A DNA stretch of 64,000 nucleotides. It comes from Tubulanus polymorphus (taxonomy: Eukaryota; Nemertea; Palaeonemertea; Tubulaniformes; Tubulanidae). Positions 53,001-63,900 of this stretch are shown here, piece after piece; position 1 is the first letter of the stretch, and each line of letters starts with the position of its first letter. Where the stretch lies: NCBI RefSeq assembly GCF_964204645.1, contig NC_134035.1, positions 11,036,501 through 11,100,500 on the forward strand. The letters run 5' to 3'. The position numbers and the translations under genes were made by a program. The notes beneath the pieces were generated by a model. It made no database searches and was not told the origin of the DNA. It saw only the letters and a program-made list of their open reading frames with translations.

Positions 53001-56000
53001 GACCTAGTGTGTCAGTTTGAGTTGAATTAACCTCTAGAGCAAGAAGACTGCTCGAAAATGAACCATAATTTTATCATCTGAGTTTAAAAATCTAAATCAC
53101 TATTGGTTTTGGTTATCGATACGCGGATCCCGATTATCCCGAGTCGTTCTCATTGAACTATTACTCCAACTCCAAGATCCGAATTATATCTCAACACATC
53201 CCAGGTTAAAATAAATACCTTGAAAAGAAACATTTGCGAACCGTCTTGTCCGAGAGCGGAATTTAACTGGTAACTAGGGCTACCCCAACCGTTCTTGGTG
53301 CAAACTTCATCCAACACCTAGAATCAATCAAAAAATAACATATATCGTATTACACGGTATATATCAGAACACTGAATGCTTTCTGCATGATTTCCTATTT
53401 CTAATTTCCTGACAATCGCCATACGATACAGCTCTGAATCAAGTATCGATTTCAGAAGTTACTCGGCCAGTTTTTTTTCTCCAAAAGAGCTGCAGTTTTC
53501 AAAACAGTAACTTTTCCATATATTCTTAGTGGAATACTTTCCCTTTTTTGAAATGCTGAGAATTTTTCAAAACTGTAATGGAACTTGTTATTTCAGAAAT
53601 TTAGAACACATCGTTAAGTGGCAGCGCTTTGTAAATTAACGAAAGGCCGTTATGTAGATATCAATCTGTAGTCTGGAACCATTAACCCTTCATTTCCGGA
53701 AGAATCTCAACTTGATATCTTGATGATCACTATTTGAAAGTGTGGTGATAAAATGTCTAAGTTAAGAGTTTTATCGATTGCGGGGGCGAAATAATCCAGC
53801 TGGGAACATTTTGAAATTGTACCACGGTTTCTCGATTACAAGGTGGTCGTCACCCTCGTTAAGGATTTACCCTACGGGTTAAATTAGATACCCAGCCTAT
53901 AAAACCAGACCAGGACTGGGTTTCATAGATGTCGAAGTAAAATAGTCCCCGAGAACATTTTGAAATTTGCCATGGTTTCTCATCGTTACTACTGCGGTTG
54001 TTACCCAGATTTAGGAGTTGCTCCTAGGGATTACTTTGATGCCAGTCTATAAAACCAGACCAGCAGGTATTCGTACTTCTTTTTAAGTTTATTTCCAATC
54101 AAATATACCAGGTGAAGTCTTGAATACAGTCCGATGAATTGGTATAGTGGCGATAAGGCAATTGAATATTTGAAGGGGGGCGCAGGGTCCAAGGCTGCAG
54201 ATTGAAAACTAGATAGCATTAATCGAATGGTAATTGCATTGTATACCTGAAGATGAGTCTTCGATTGAGGTTTTAAAGTGACTGGATCAATAGGAGTTAA
54301 TTCCATGCCCGGCAATAAATCTACAACATGCTCCTAATAAAACACAACATGCAAATCAACATCTATATCGATACGAACGTACGTCATGCAACATGCAATA
54401 AGAGGATAGAAAGAATGAGACGAAAAGAAGATGAAATTGATAACATGCGACCCCTCTATCGTGTCCATATTTGGCAAAATAGTTGTTCTCGAAATTAGGA
54501 CGTGCGCAATAGAGGTTTGTTTTCGTTACTGAATATCAGAAACTGTATTAATTAAAACTAGCGGCATTCAAAAACTAACCATGCGAAGAAAAGCGACAGG
54601 TTTTCAGTTCCACAGTTATGGGCAATAATTACAGTGCACTCAGCTTGCCATAGGTTCCAAATGGACATGTGCCTGTTATGACCGACCAAAAATGTCTGAC
54701 CAAAGCCAAATTTTAGCAAGTGAATTGCAAATTGCAACTGGTCACATAAGTGACTGAATTCATTTTGAATGCACTCTCTTAATTATCTATGGGCCAAATT
54801 TGATTCATTCCTGATTCGTGCCAAATCGTCTACATGCGCTCGTAGCTATAATCTTCCGCAATATCAGTTTAGTTTAGTGAAGAGTAACAAAGTATAGAAA
54901 TTCCATCAATAAAAATCTGAAGTTGGCTTCTGTTTATTTGAACTTTCTTCCAGTGAAATACTATCCCAATACTGTGGAACCGAGTGTAGTATATTCGAGT
55001 ATCGACATGCACATAAAATCTCCGAAGAAAGAAAAAAGACGAGAAAGATCGAGAGAATTTGGACTTACATCTTGATGTTTGCGTCTGGGTGCGTTGACGT
55101 ATCCGGCGCGTCCGGCACCGCGCGATCCGGCGGCTCCTCGTCCGCGGCCACGCAGCGAGCCTCCTCGTAGAGCCATGTTACCTCTGGAAGTTAACAAATC
55201 ATTGCGCTCATACGGGTGTGGTCGCAGGGTGCATGCAAGCGACGATTGTTGTGGTTCCTCGACTGCAGTCGGGGCGACGCTGTAACGAACAAGTAATCAC
55301 CGGCTGATGATTATACAACCGTTTGTTCCTAACGTTTTCTCTCACAATTACTTTCCATGCACCCTGCTTCTTTTCTTATATCTAAACGAGCCTGAACTGA
55401 CACATTACGCGGCGCTCCACGCATCAGATTCGATACAAATTTCCAAACAGTAATTTCAAATCATTTCCGTAATCGCGCGGACGACTTAAGTAGCCATTGA
55501 TAAAACACTACATCGGTGTCGTCACGTTAATCTATAGAGAATCCAACAAGAAAAACGAAAAAATAATTGAAAGTCCGAAAATGTTTCTTGGAACGAGTAG
55601 TTTATTCGACGTTTTGACTATATTCAAATAGTTATCTTCTGAAATACTGAAGATAACTATTACAATGAAGTCGAAACGTCAAATAAACTATTCATTCAAG
55701 GAAACATTTTCGGACTTTCAATTATTTTTTCGTCATTTTCGCACAATTCTCAATAGAATATGATTTAAGTAATTCCATACGATAAGTGAATAGATCGGTA
55801 CTGAATTTTGTCGCATTTATTTCACGAATTAATAATGAATATTATTTTTAAGATGGGTTCTTCACGTTCATGATTCAATACTCATTTCAAACAACTCCAT
55901 GATTGGGAGCGATGATTCATATAGATAGTAACATTAAGTCAGTTCGCATAGACTAGTGACCGTTTGCATAGACTAGCGACCGTCTATGATTCAATTGAAG

Positions 56001-59000
56001 AAAATGCCCGCAATTATGAAGAAAGACTAAGAAAGCAGGGATATTTCGACTCAATTCTGTGAGCCATTTTCATCTTCATAAACAGTCTTTAAAATGGCTC
56101 TAAGAATCAAGTTAAAACCACTTTCAGATTGTTTTCCTTCATAATCATCGGTTTTGTCTACAATTAACTGGTCAATCAATACGAATGACCATTGAAGTTT
56201 AGGGTCTACCTTTTAGGTATAGCTGATTCTGCAAGATATTCATGCTGATGATATCTCGAGCATGCTTGTGGGTGTGCGCATGTGTCAGTTCATTCGAATC
56301 TGGGGTGTATTTGTTAGTTATAACGATTTCGATTAAATTTCAACTCGAACAAGCAAATAACTTATAAAAATTTGTTAATATCAAATGAATTAGAAAATAT
56401 CAATTTCAGAATTAGAGCTGAATGGTTAAATTATGATATCATTTCACAAATTATCAATAATTCAGTTATTCGGCGTTAAAAAATCTGCAAGGCTTTTTTC
56501 TTTTTTTTTCTGGATCAATTTTCCAGAAAATGTACCGAATTTCAATAACGGCCGATGAAAAAAAATTGTGAGCTTCTGAACATAATTTTCAGATCCAATC
56601 AGAGCTATATAGTCCACAACAGGCAATCAGAAATAAGAAATTAAGATAACTTCAAGCACCAAATCGCTCAATATTTAACTCAAAAGACAAGTGGTTAAGA
56701 TTCAGATTCATTCTGCTAATTTCTCTATAAGTTCTATTCCACATTCTATAAAATTCGAAAATTTTCGATAGAAATAATTTCTCTAAGATTTGAAGTAATG
56801 TCTCGATGCAATTGGAGACAGAATTTCGCAATGTCGCGGAAAAAGTCGGACAATTTCAGGAATATTTGTCGTAATTTTGTTTTGTACCTGGTCGCCAGGG
56901 CGGCGGCAGTTGTCGCGTTCATCGGGATAAACGGATTATAGGTGGCGGCGGCGGCAGCGGCGAGACTCGGGTCGCTGTACAGGTAATACGGGTATCCAGC
57001 GGCCAATCCAGCAGCGGCCTGAGTAAAATACACATACAACATACGAATTAATCAATAATCTATACATGGTCTACTAATATAGTCAAACCCACATCTTCAC
57101 CCGTCAAGGGATTCGAACCCACTACGCTAAAGCTGTTCCCCGAACCCCTTGACCTCACGAGTCGTTGGAGTCGTTACTAGCCGACCAGAATTACGAGTCG
57201 TACCAATCACAGCGCTTGTAACAAACCGTCAGTAGACTTCTGTTGGTTTTCCCGTTAAATTGACCAATCAGCGAACGTTTTATCGAACAAGGAAGTGTTT
57301 CGCAAATCGATATATGACGTCACGCGCAACAGCGCCAGTAATGAAATCACGCTTCGTGAGGCCAGGGGGCTGGTGGAAGCGAGTTCGGGAGTGATACCGG
57401 ACCCCTGGCAAGCGAGGATGTCAAACCCACTGAGGGTGGCTACTTTCCGCCCATTTACGAAGGTAATAATTGCGACTCTTACCTGAGTTGTCAGTAGACC
57501 TCCTCGACCTAAATTTCTGCTGTGACGCACGTATTCAGCCTTGTCGACGGGTTTCGCTAGCGACACCTCAACGGTCGAACCCTCAACACTCGTACCTGGT
57601 TTCAAAAACAAAAAATTGTTAAACCATAAATGAAGAAATGTTGAAGAATTATTCCTACGATTCAACCCCTACGTGTTGTTCATCTAGCATTCCAGACTAC
57701 CTGATCTTTTGTTTGAAACTAGTAGCTTTGGCCTTAAGTAATTAGACATCAAAAATCGTAGTTTTATTAATAAAACTAGAAATTATTCAGATTTTGTGGG
57801 GATTTCGATATCCTCATTGAGCAGTTGAGCTGTTCATTCTCAAATACTCTCAAATAGTAGTGGTAGTTAGGTCCGGACAGGTTTCGACTGATACCTTTTC
57901 CGGAATAGCAAAATCTGTAAACCGGATAGAAGTGGCCGGGCTCTAGTTTGTTATTCGCAATTTATATTCTTCAATCGGAATAAGTTCAATCAAAACCCTC
58001 CTTTAAGAACTGTTCATCAGCCGACAGAAACAGCGATGAACCCCGCTGCTGAACGCTGCTAAAACAATCTCAAAGAATCATTTGAAATTCGGTAACCAAC
58101 ACAAATAAAATTCAATGAAAAAAAAAAAACAAATCAAAATTGAAATATTCCAAATGAGTTTAAAAGGAACTACAAAAAAAATACAAACAGTTTAACTCAG
58201 AAACGAGATTCAACGATGGATAGGAAATACTCGAATCCATCGTTGCGCCGCAATTTTTCGCTTTTATATTCGGTTTCAGAAATTTCAAATTTATACATTT
58301 GGCAAGAAGCATGACTTCAGTGATAAAAATATTGTTGCGAAAGTATTGCAGAATTCTGGTCAAAAACGAAGAGAAAGAAAAATACGGAAAAGAATTCAAC
58401 GGCAAAAAAAAATTCAACTGCAACTTGAGAACCGTCGGCACTTGCATGAGTCATCTTCGAAATCTTTCAGCGGGTCGAACCTATCAACCGGTTTGGCTAG
58501 TGTAACCTCTACAACACTGTCTTCGACATAGTTTCCTACATTAAATCAATTATCGAGGGAGGAAAATAGAAAAGTTATTTTTAATTCTCATCAGGAAGAT
58601 ATCCGTTTCAAAAGATTTCGGTCAAGATTATGAGAAAATTTTGAGGTTCATGAAAACAATTTTGGGGTTGGTTTCACATTCGCCTAAAATTAAATCGACT
58701 TTGAATTAGCATTAATTACGAATTAGGCCTACTAAGCAGTGCAGCTACCCGTCAATTTCCTTTGGCAGCAGTTTTTCAGCACAAATGAGAGTAATTTATC
58801 AAAAAAATTCTTTTTTACTTCAAAAATTATTGGTATTTGAGCCCATGGCTATACAGCACCCAGTTCCACAGTTCTGAGTTAATTTTGACTCTAGAAAATT
58901 CAACTAACCTTGTCTCAGAGTTAACTATTTAACTCACATCTATGGAACCGGGCCCTGGTAGTCAAAGTTAGGTCTGAATTATTACTGCCACATGTTAGGC

Positions 59001-60758
59001 ACTAACACCTAATTTTCCCAGTGACCCCCTCTCACGGTTAAAAAAGAAGAATCATGATTCAATCAGAAATATCACATCTAAAACATCTCCCAAAACGTGG
59101 TTACAGTAATTTAGTCATTATCTTACCATTCAATTCTTCCATTACTCTCATGGCGTCATTACGTTCGCGGAAATGAATGAACGCGTAATCCCTGATTTTT
59201 TTCACACGTTCGACGGCGCCCTCTTTACGCAGGGCCTGATTACACGCTTGTTCTATCGTGTCCTCTGTTGTGCTGATCATTAGGTTTCTCATATATAATA
59301 TTTTAACCTGCGGAAAAGGTTTTTCGAATTAGGAACAAATTTCTCCATTTTTCTCAAAAATTTCAAATCATCACTTTTAAGTTTGCATTTCTTTCAACAG
59401 TTTTGTGTCAGAACTAAAATTTCAACAAGACCCAGTTCAACAAATGGATTTTCTCAAATTGACCTTGTTATATGTTGTCCAATTAAACCAAAAATTTAAT
59501 CTAACTCAAATTTTTGGTTAAATTGCCATTGATAAATTGATAATTTAATGTTTTCAATGAGGACGACAATTCAAACTTTTAAACTTTAGCATTAAAACAG
59601 AACCAAGGTTATAGGGGCCCAATTTAATAAAAGATTTTAAACTAATTTTGGATTTAGTTGGCAGTCGATTTTACCTCATGTTCTCCTTAAGTAAAACATT
59701 TTTAGCCAGAACCTTTCTTTTCAAAAACCAGATGCACGTGTTAATTTCTTAATAGGCCTAGTGTGTATAATAATCTTAATCAAAAATAATTATTTTCAAA
59801 ATTTTCTATTCCAAATTTCCAAGATTTTCGAATTTCAAAACATGTTCTCAATTTCCACCCATTTATTTAGGCTAATTTAATTCTTGGGCACTTCATATGA
59901 ATCATATAAAAAGCTTCCTTCATTATCAAGTTTTTCGAATCACACATGACTACATTTAGCCTACAATCAGGAGAGGCTGCGAATTTTTGCATAATTATTT
60001 GCTAGGGCCTACACAGTTTTGATAAGATACACCATTCTAAAGAAGATTTATTACATTTTTAATCGACGATCTAAAAACAACCTTACCTTCGACATGACTT
60101 CCTCGTCGACTTCTCGCTCCGGTTCGGCCCAATCGACGGCGATTTGATGCGCCCACAACTGTATTTTGCCGGGGATCAGTTTGCGTCGGGCCATGGCCGC
60201 GGCCCGGTGACTTTCATACTCGACGAACGCGAAGCCGCGGTTTTTCGTTTTGTCCATGGCGCTCGGGTAGACGATCACGTCGACGACTCCTTCGGTGACT
60301 TTTTTCATCTCGGCCAGGATTTCGTCGCGTTGCTTATTTTTTGGTATTCCCCCGACGAACAGGCGGCAGTTGTCGACGCTCAGACACACGCCCAAATAGC
60401 GGCCTTTTCGGATTTCGTAGTTGTTCAACTCGCGCACGGCTCTCAGAGCGTCCGAGCGACTGGTGTACATGACGAACGCGTAGCCGCGATTCGAACCGCT
60501 GAAATCCATCATCAGCCGCAATTCGTAAATCTGCCCGATCTTCTCGAACACGGGCACGAGCTCGTCTTCGAAACAATCGCGCGGAATTTTTCCGATGAAA
60601 ATCTCGCATCCCTTCGCCGGGACCGGCTGGCCTTCTCCCCAGTGCGGCGGCGGTCCGCCGTATTTTCTTTGCCCGTTTTCCTGGATCATGCTGTAGCCGG
60701 TCCTCTCCATCAGCACGAGTAGAGCCGCTTCGTTCGGTTTAGCGCCGGGGTTATCCAT
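47723..60758 (-). CDS. A1CF: A1CF/RBM46/RBM47-type RNA-binding protein (spliced gene, 10 coding exons)
   Basis: Ten exons (60087-60758, 59127-59307, 57483-57595, 56888-57018, 55069-55183, 54247-54333, 53219-53317, 52503-52623, 49436-49606, 47723-47895) join in phase to 620 residues. Order: RRM1 about 51-128 ([16 protein letters not shown]), RRM2 about 131-212 ([16 protein letters not shown]), RRM3 about 227-302 ([15 protein letters not shown]), the family tag [11 protein letters not shown], an Ala/Tyr-rich part, an RG-rich stretch (367-390), [16 protein letters not shown] (about 410-425), a DND1-type double-stranded-RNA-binding domain (about 434-502), and a Ser/Thr/Ala-rich tail. Vertebrate A1CF is about 594 residues. 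A1CF is the RNA-binding partner of APOBEC1, which is a vertebrate enzyme, so in an invertebrate the role is more likely general mRNA processing or stability. The dsRBD favours A1CF or RBM46 over RBM47. The start at 60758 was chosen over an in-frame ATG 48 nt upstream because [13 protein letters not shown] begins the conserved part. Confidence 0.95.
48412..48546. mobile_element. Hairpin MITE, CCGCGATTACA ends
   Basis: CCGCGATTACACGGATGATT at the left pairs with GATGTAATCGCGGCATC at the right. Related CGCGATCACACGGA-type text occurs near 7276, 18852 and 51469. It is in intron 9 of the A1CF-like gene. Confidence 0.65.
49436..49606 (-). CDS. A1CF: A1CF-like exon 9 (Ser/Thr/Pro-rich)
   Basis: The exon is 171 nt, acceptor ttctacag, donor gtaata, phase 1 on both sides. 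It encodes residues 507-563, low complexity ([17 protein letters not shown]). Its length is divisible by three, so it could be skipped in frame. Confidence 0.87.
49974..50012. repeat. (TA)n microsatellite
   Basis: About 19 TA units within intron 8 of the A1CF-like gene. A shorter TA run at 49636-49658 lies just upstream of exon 9's acceptor on the coding strand. Confidence 0.93.
50785..51075. repeat. TTGCTCAAAAGTT hairpin repeat, split by another MITE
   Basis: It starts CAGTTGCTCAAAAGTTAAAG and ends CAACTTTTCAGCAACGGACC, a palindromic pair. It is interrupted at about 50846-51003. Confidence 0.65.
50846..51003. mobile_element. MITE with GGAACCTCGTTACAACGAAC ends (nested)
   Basis: CAGCGGAACCTCGTTACAAC at the left is preceded by TA. 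The right end GTTCGTTATAACAAGGTTCC is its inverted partner. The ends resemble pogo/mariner-type elements; class by inference. Confidence 0.65.
51209..51437. repeat. Seven-copy 32-bp tandem repeat
   Basis: Units of 32 bp (AGGTGTACAACGTTCAGTTA then TATACGACCCAT), starting at 51217 and repeating every 32 bp to 51409. Units differ only at a C/T in CCCAYAGG and in the first copy. The near identity points to recent amplification. It is in intron 8 of the A1CF-like gene. Confidence 0.95.
52503..52623 (-). CDS. A1CF: A1CF-like exon 8 (dsRBD second part)
   Basis: The exon is 121 nt, acceptor ttgcag, donor gtaaat, phase 0 in and phase 1 out. It encodes residues 467-506, [20 protein letters not shown] then EFVLTNLGI, the terminal helix of a DND1-type dsRBD. 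Confidence 0.95.
53219..53317 (-). CDS. A1CF: A1CF-like exon 7 (dsRBD first part)
   Basis: The exon is 99 nt, phase 0 on both sides, acceptor ttctag, donor gtattt. It encodes residues 434-466, with [19 protein letters not shown], matching the KNNWGQPVYQLHSAIGQD stretch of A1CF. Confidence 0.95.
53790..54063. repeat. Two tandem copies of the GGTTTCATAGA-type MITE
   Basis: Each copy ends in CTATAAAACCAGACCAG (53897-53912 and 54048-54063), and each contains ACATTTTGAAATT followed by GGTTTCTC. They are reverse relatives of 23507-23664. Confidence 0.65.
54247..54333 (-). CDS. A1CF: A1CF-like exon 6 ([16 protein letters not shown])
   Basis: The exon is 87 nt, phase 0 on both sides, acceptor attag, donor gtatac. 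Its motif is nearly identical to [16 protein letters not shown] of vertebrate A1CF, which settles the family. Confidence 0.95.
55069..55183 (-). CDS. A1CF: A1CF-like exon 5 (RG-rich)
   Basis: The exon is 115 nt, acceptor cttccag, donor gtaagt, phase 2 in and phase 0 out. It encodes residues 366-404, with [18 protein letters not shown], an RGG-type RNA-binding stretch probably open to Arg methylation. Confidence 0.92.
55554..55733. mobile_element. 180-bp near-perfect palindrome (foldback element)
   Basis: The left arm AAAAAATAATTGAAAGTCCG and right arm CGGACTTTCAATTATTTTTT stay paired for about 85 bp through AAAATGTTTC and TAGTTATCTTC, with a loop of only a few bases near 55640. It is just upstream of exon 5 of the A1CF-like gene. 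Confidence 0.9.
56888..57018 (-). CDS. A1CF: A1CF-like exon 4 (Ala/Tyr-rich)
   Basis: The exon is 131 nt, acceptor ttactcag, donor gtacaa, phase 0 in and phase 2 out. It encodes residues 323-366, with [20 protein letters not shown], a low-complexity region. Confidence 0.9.
57095..57150 (-). repeat. tRNA-derived SINE fragment
   Basis: On the minus strand TTTAGCGTAGTGG runs straight into GGTTCGAATCC, i.e. A-box-like and perfect B-box words with the middle deleted, enclosed by GTCAAGGG and CCCTTGAC. It lies in intron 3 of the A1CF-like gene. Confidence 0.5.
57483..57595 (-). CDS. A1CF: A1CF-like exon 3 (end of RRM3, [11 protein letters not shown])
   Basis: The exon is 113 nt, acceptor aaaccag, donor gtaaga, phase 1 in and phase 0 out. 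It encodes residues 285-322, ending [17 protein letters not shown], which parallels the KDSYVRYTRG part of vertebrate A1CF. Confidence 0.95.
58420..58535 (-). CDS. Alternative-looking duplicate of A1CF-like exon 3
   Basis: After an acceptor (aatgtag) at the right phase, the frame reads [18 protein letters not shown], nearly the same as [18 protein letters not shown] in exon 3 at 57483-57595. It then diverges to [13 protein letters not shown] and meets TGA after 40 codons (about 58417). No strong donor is seen; weak ones (AA|GTGCCG, TAG|GTTCGA) would leave phase 2, which fits exon 5 but not exon 4. It may be an alternative end, a skipped-form exon or a decaying duplicate. Confidence 0.6.
58855..58957. 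mobile_element. Hairpin MITE, ACCCAGTTCCACAGT ends
   Basis: It runs from CACCCAGTTCCACAGTTCTG to TCTATGGAACCGGGCCCTGG. It is a sister of 15710-15817 and 16260-16375, located between exon 2 and the duplicate exon 3. Confidence 0.65.
59127..59307 (-). CDS. A1CF: A1CF-like exon 2 (RRM3)
   Basis: The exon is 181 nt, acceptor ttccgcag, donor gtaaga, phase 0 in and phase 1 out. It encodes residues 225-284, with [10 protein letters not shown] and [17 protein letters not shown], very close to vertebrate A1CF. Confidence 0.96.
60087..60758 (-). CDS. A1CF: A1CF-like exon 1 (RRM1 and RRM2)
   Basis: Residues 1-224 in one exon; donor gtaagg, phase 0. The signature [20 protein letters not shown] before RRM1 is typical of the A1CF/SYNCRIP group. 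[16 protein letters not shown] closes it. The exon is GC-rich. Confidence 0.96.
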
Positions 60759-60805
60759 AATTATTAATCGGTGATGGTTAAATAGACTTGCATAGACGAC
60801 AATCA

Positions 60806-60905
60806 CACGCTACACTGATTTCATTCAACTGGCTACTCGCGCGACGGGACGCTTATATTCAACAAGACGTGCACTTGCCGCGCAGGTGCACGCGCACCTG
60901 TATAT
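60806..60905 (-). promoter_or_regulatory. Candidate promoter of the A1CF-like gene with paired E-boxes
   Basis: On the minus strand ATATAAG lies about 95 nt upstream of the start codon (near 60858-60852). About 25-45 bp further upstream are CAGGTG and CACCTG six bases apart (60883-60888, 60895-60900), forming an inverted pair, plus a single CACTTG-type box near 60872. These suit a bHLH or Snail-type factor; binding is inference. Confidence 0.45.
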
Positions 60906-63900
60906 GTAAATAACGGCTTGTAATTGGTTGAAAGTTTTTACGTCAATCACGCGAAGGCTCGCGACTGCGATCGTGGGAACATTCGGCGCCAAGACGTCTC
61001 ACCGGCAACCGGAGGGATTTCCTGTTACTAAAAATACAAAGCGTGAGTTTTTTGCGGTGGCAATCCTCCGTCCAGAAATAACTCATGATCCAATAAACAG
61101 GGGCCTGACCGGGAACATGGGCGTATCCATGGTTTTTCAGGGTTAGAATTTCAGTTTAAAAGGGCCCGAATCCACTATTTTAAACAATTAAAATAACTAC
61201 TAAAAGTGTCCCTGTGTGCATTACCAGGGGCAGATTTTGACAGGAGCACAAAAAAAAACTCCAGAAAAGGGCAACTGAAAAGGGCAAGTTAAGCGTCCAC
61301 ACAGCTAAAACAAGGGTCTGAAAAATCTTGAAATTTCAGCGCCCCATTTTCAATTCATACATACGTACGTATCAATCTAACCTTCCGTGTTCTCCTCTGA
61401 ACAGGGAACCCATAACAACGACTGGTAGACTAATATATATTAGGCACTGGATGACATTTAGAATAAGCCTAAATTTTGCGCTCTGTTTCAAAATTACGGG
61501 TGGCCGAAGCCCTAAAAATTTTGACGGTGTTTCAAAAGGGCACGCGCGGACCAGCTCAGCACGTGGTCCTTGCGCCACGCGCTCAAGATTCAGTATTTTC
61601 GCTCCTTGTTGTCATAAGAAAAATTGCACCCGTAATTTATGAATTTCTTCGTCACTGCTTTCAGAAAGTGCACTTTTTGATCAAAGCATTTGCTTGCCCT
61701 TTTTGACTAGAAGGGCGCGGCTTTTTTACAACTCTGCCCTTAGGGTGATCTTCGGTCAAGCGTTGTTAGGCTACTGACATAATTTTCCCAATTTATTCGA
61801 CGAAATTATCTTTATAGTTACGTAACTTCAATGCGACGGTTTCGCACGGTAACGATGGCTGTTAAAAATGAAATTGCATTGTCTAGGATAGATTTTAATC
61901 TTGGAATGACTATATGATGTCCTGATGGATGCAGACACTATTAGAGGATCGAGTCCTGATTCTGGATGCCATGGCAACTCTATCAATGATTGGTTTATCC
62001 ATGGAGGTAGTTTGAATACGCCATTACCATTACGCAACGATTCAGCCGTAACGGGTTGAATTTCAAAGGCGGATCAAAGGATGACGGGGCGCGCACCACC
62101 CCTAGAAAAAGTCCTGCATTTTACGGGAAAATTACTTAAGGTTCTAGCATTCATAAGCTTGTATTTCTCTGTATATCAAAAAATGAGTTTATGTTTTCCG
62201 ATGAGCTTTAGAGCTGCCCTTGCTCTTTTCTGAGGGGCCCCTCCCTGATTCAATCACCCGCCCGCCTTGCCGATTTCGTCGGAAGTTTTCGCCTAGGATT
62301 CCCGGAGAGGAAAAAGTTGCCTTCATTCGAAAAACCCTTAATGAACATACGAATTTTCAACAATCGTTTGATCACATGCTATGTTCACCCTCTCATGAGT
62401 GAATGTTTATCAGTACAGGTAGTCAGTAACCTGTCTGTGGTTTAGTTTCACGATCGGATATTTTCACAAACCACATTGTTGGTATAAGCCCATCCGATTA
62501 TAAAAAGCTTACCACCAACGATTAGGTAACTAACTACAGTACAGGGTGAAAATGGAGTATAGATTCAAATATCCCAGCTGAAAATAGAAGGTGACCGAAA
62601 AGTGTGTGTCATTAAAGTCAGCGTCTATATGCATATAGATATGCATACATTTTATTGATAATCGTCTTATCTCATTTATAACTATAAAAACAATCTAGTT
62701 ATCGCGCCAGATTTGTCGACCATCTTGCGATCTCGACCTTTATCAGCCGCGTTATCTCGGGAATTATTTGTGCCGAGCGAAACTTGTTTAGACAGAAATT
62801 AAACGCGTGAATTGTTGACCCTTGTGAATTAACGACGGTGTATCTTTTTAACACCCCACCTGCAAACGGTAAATTACGGTATTCGAAATGCGCATAATGA
62901 AAAACGCCGAATCAGAATTGCAATACACAACTCCCTTCAGTTACAGCGCTATTGACCGACTCGCCTCTAATATCATCCTCAACCGTAATCATCGTACGTC
63001 TGAAGACGTCTTAAATCATGATTCTAGTTGTCTTAAGACGTACAAGAATATCCTTCCTTCGCCTTTATACCCCTCTGTCTCACAACAATTTCCTCATCTC
63101 CGCCCGCTCGAATCGTTTACCTTGCATAATGGGTTTACGTAAAATACAGCTCCTTATTTCATTATGATTTAAAAGAAATGAAGATAAAGACAATTTGTAG
63201 CATATTATTAGAATAATATATATATATGTATATTTATTTCTCCGATTTTAAAGATGGCGAAAGTTTTGAACATTTTCAACACTGACAACGGAAACATGAA
63301 AACAATTTAAAAAAAAAAAAATCTTATTTATCACAATAAATTAGCACCATGATGCGCGTATATCAGCTTCAACAGGACAGAATTTGAGAAAATCCATGAT
63401 TTCAAAGGTGAATTCTAATCTTTGTTCTAATATCCTCTCTCATTTATTGAGAGCGTTGTCTTTATATTTTACTGTGAAGTAACAATATATTTATCGTATA
63501 TACACTTTGTGTAACTGATCATACATGCCCTAACACCAAAACTGTAATACCGTACATGATTGGTCACTGGTAATCGCAGTTGTTGATTACCTCCGGTATT
63601 TACAAAGTATAAAGTTCATAAATCAACGATGAATGTCATGATTTCAAGCTCAAGAAGTTATGTACACGAACATTTAACGTTCCAACAATTCAAGGCCCGT
63701 TCTATTAGACTGGTGTTAATTTCGACCATTAGGGACGAACTCAATTCATTGGCAATTTAGTTTTAAACTGGTCTATAAAACTTGCCCTACATTTTGATGC
63801 AGAACTAAAGTTCCGATACAATTTATCATTCATGATTAAGCTAACCATAACAGACCTGGCAGTTATAGAAATGAACGGATTACAAATTTCATTACAGTTT

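Noticed and set aside
60144-60722. 192-codon plus-strand frame over 60.1-60.7 kb
   Set aside because: It is the shadow of the two RRM domains on the minus strand.
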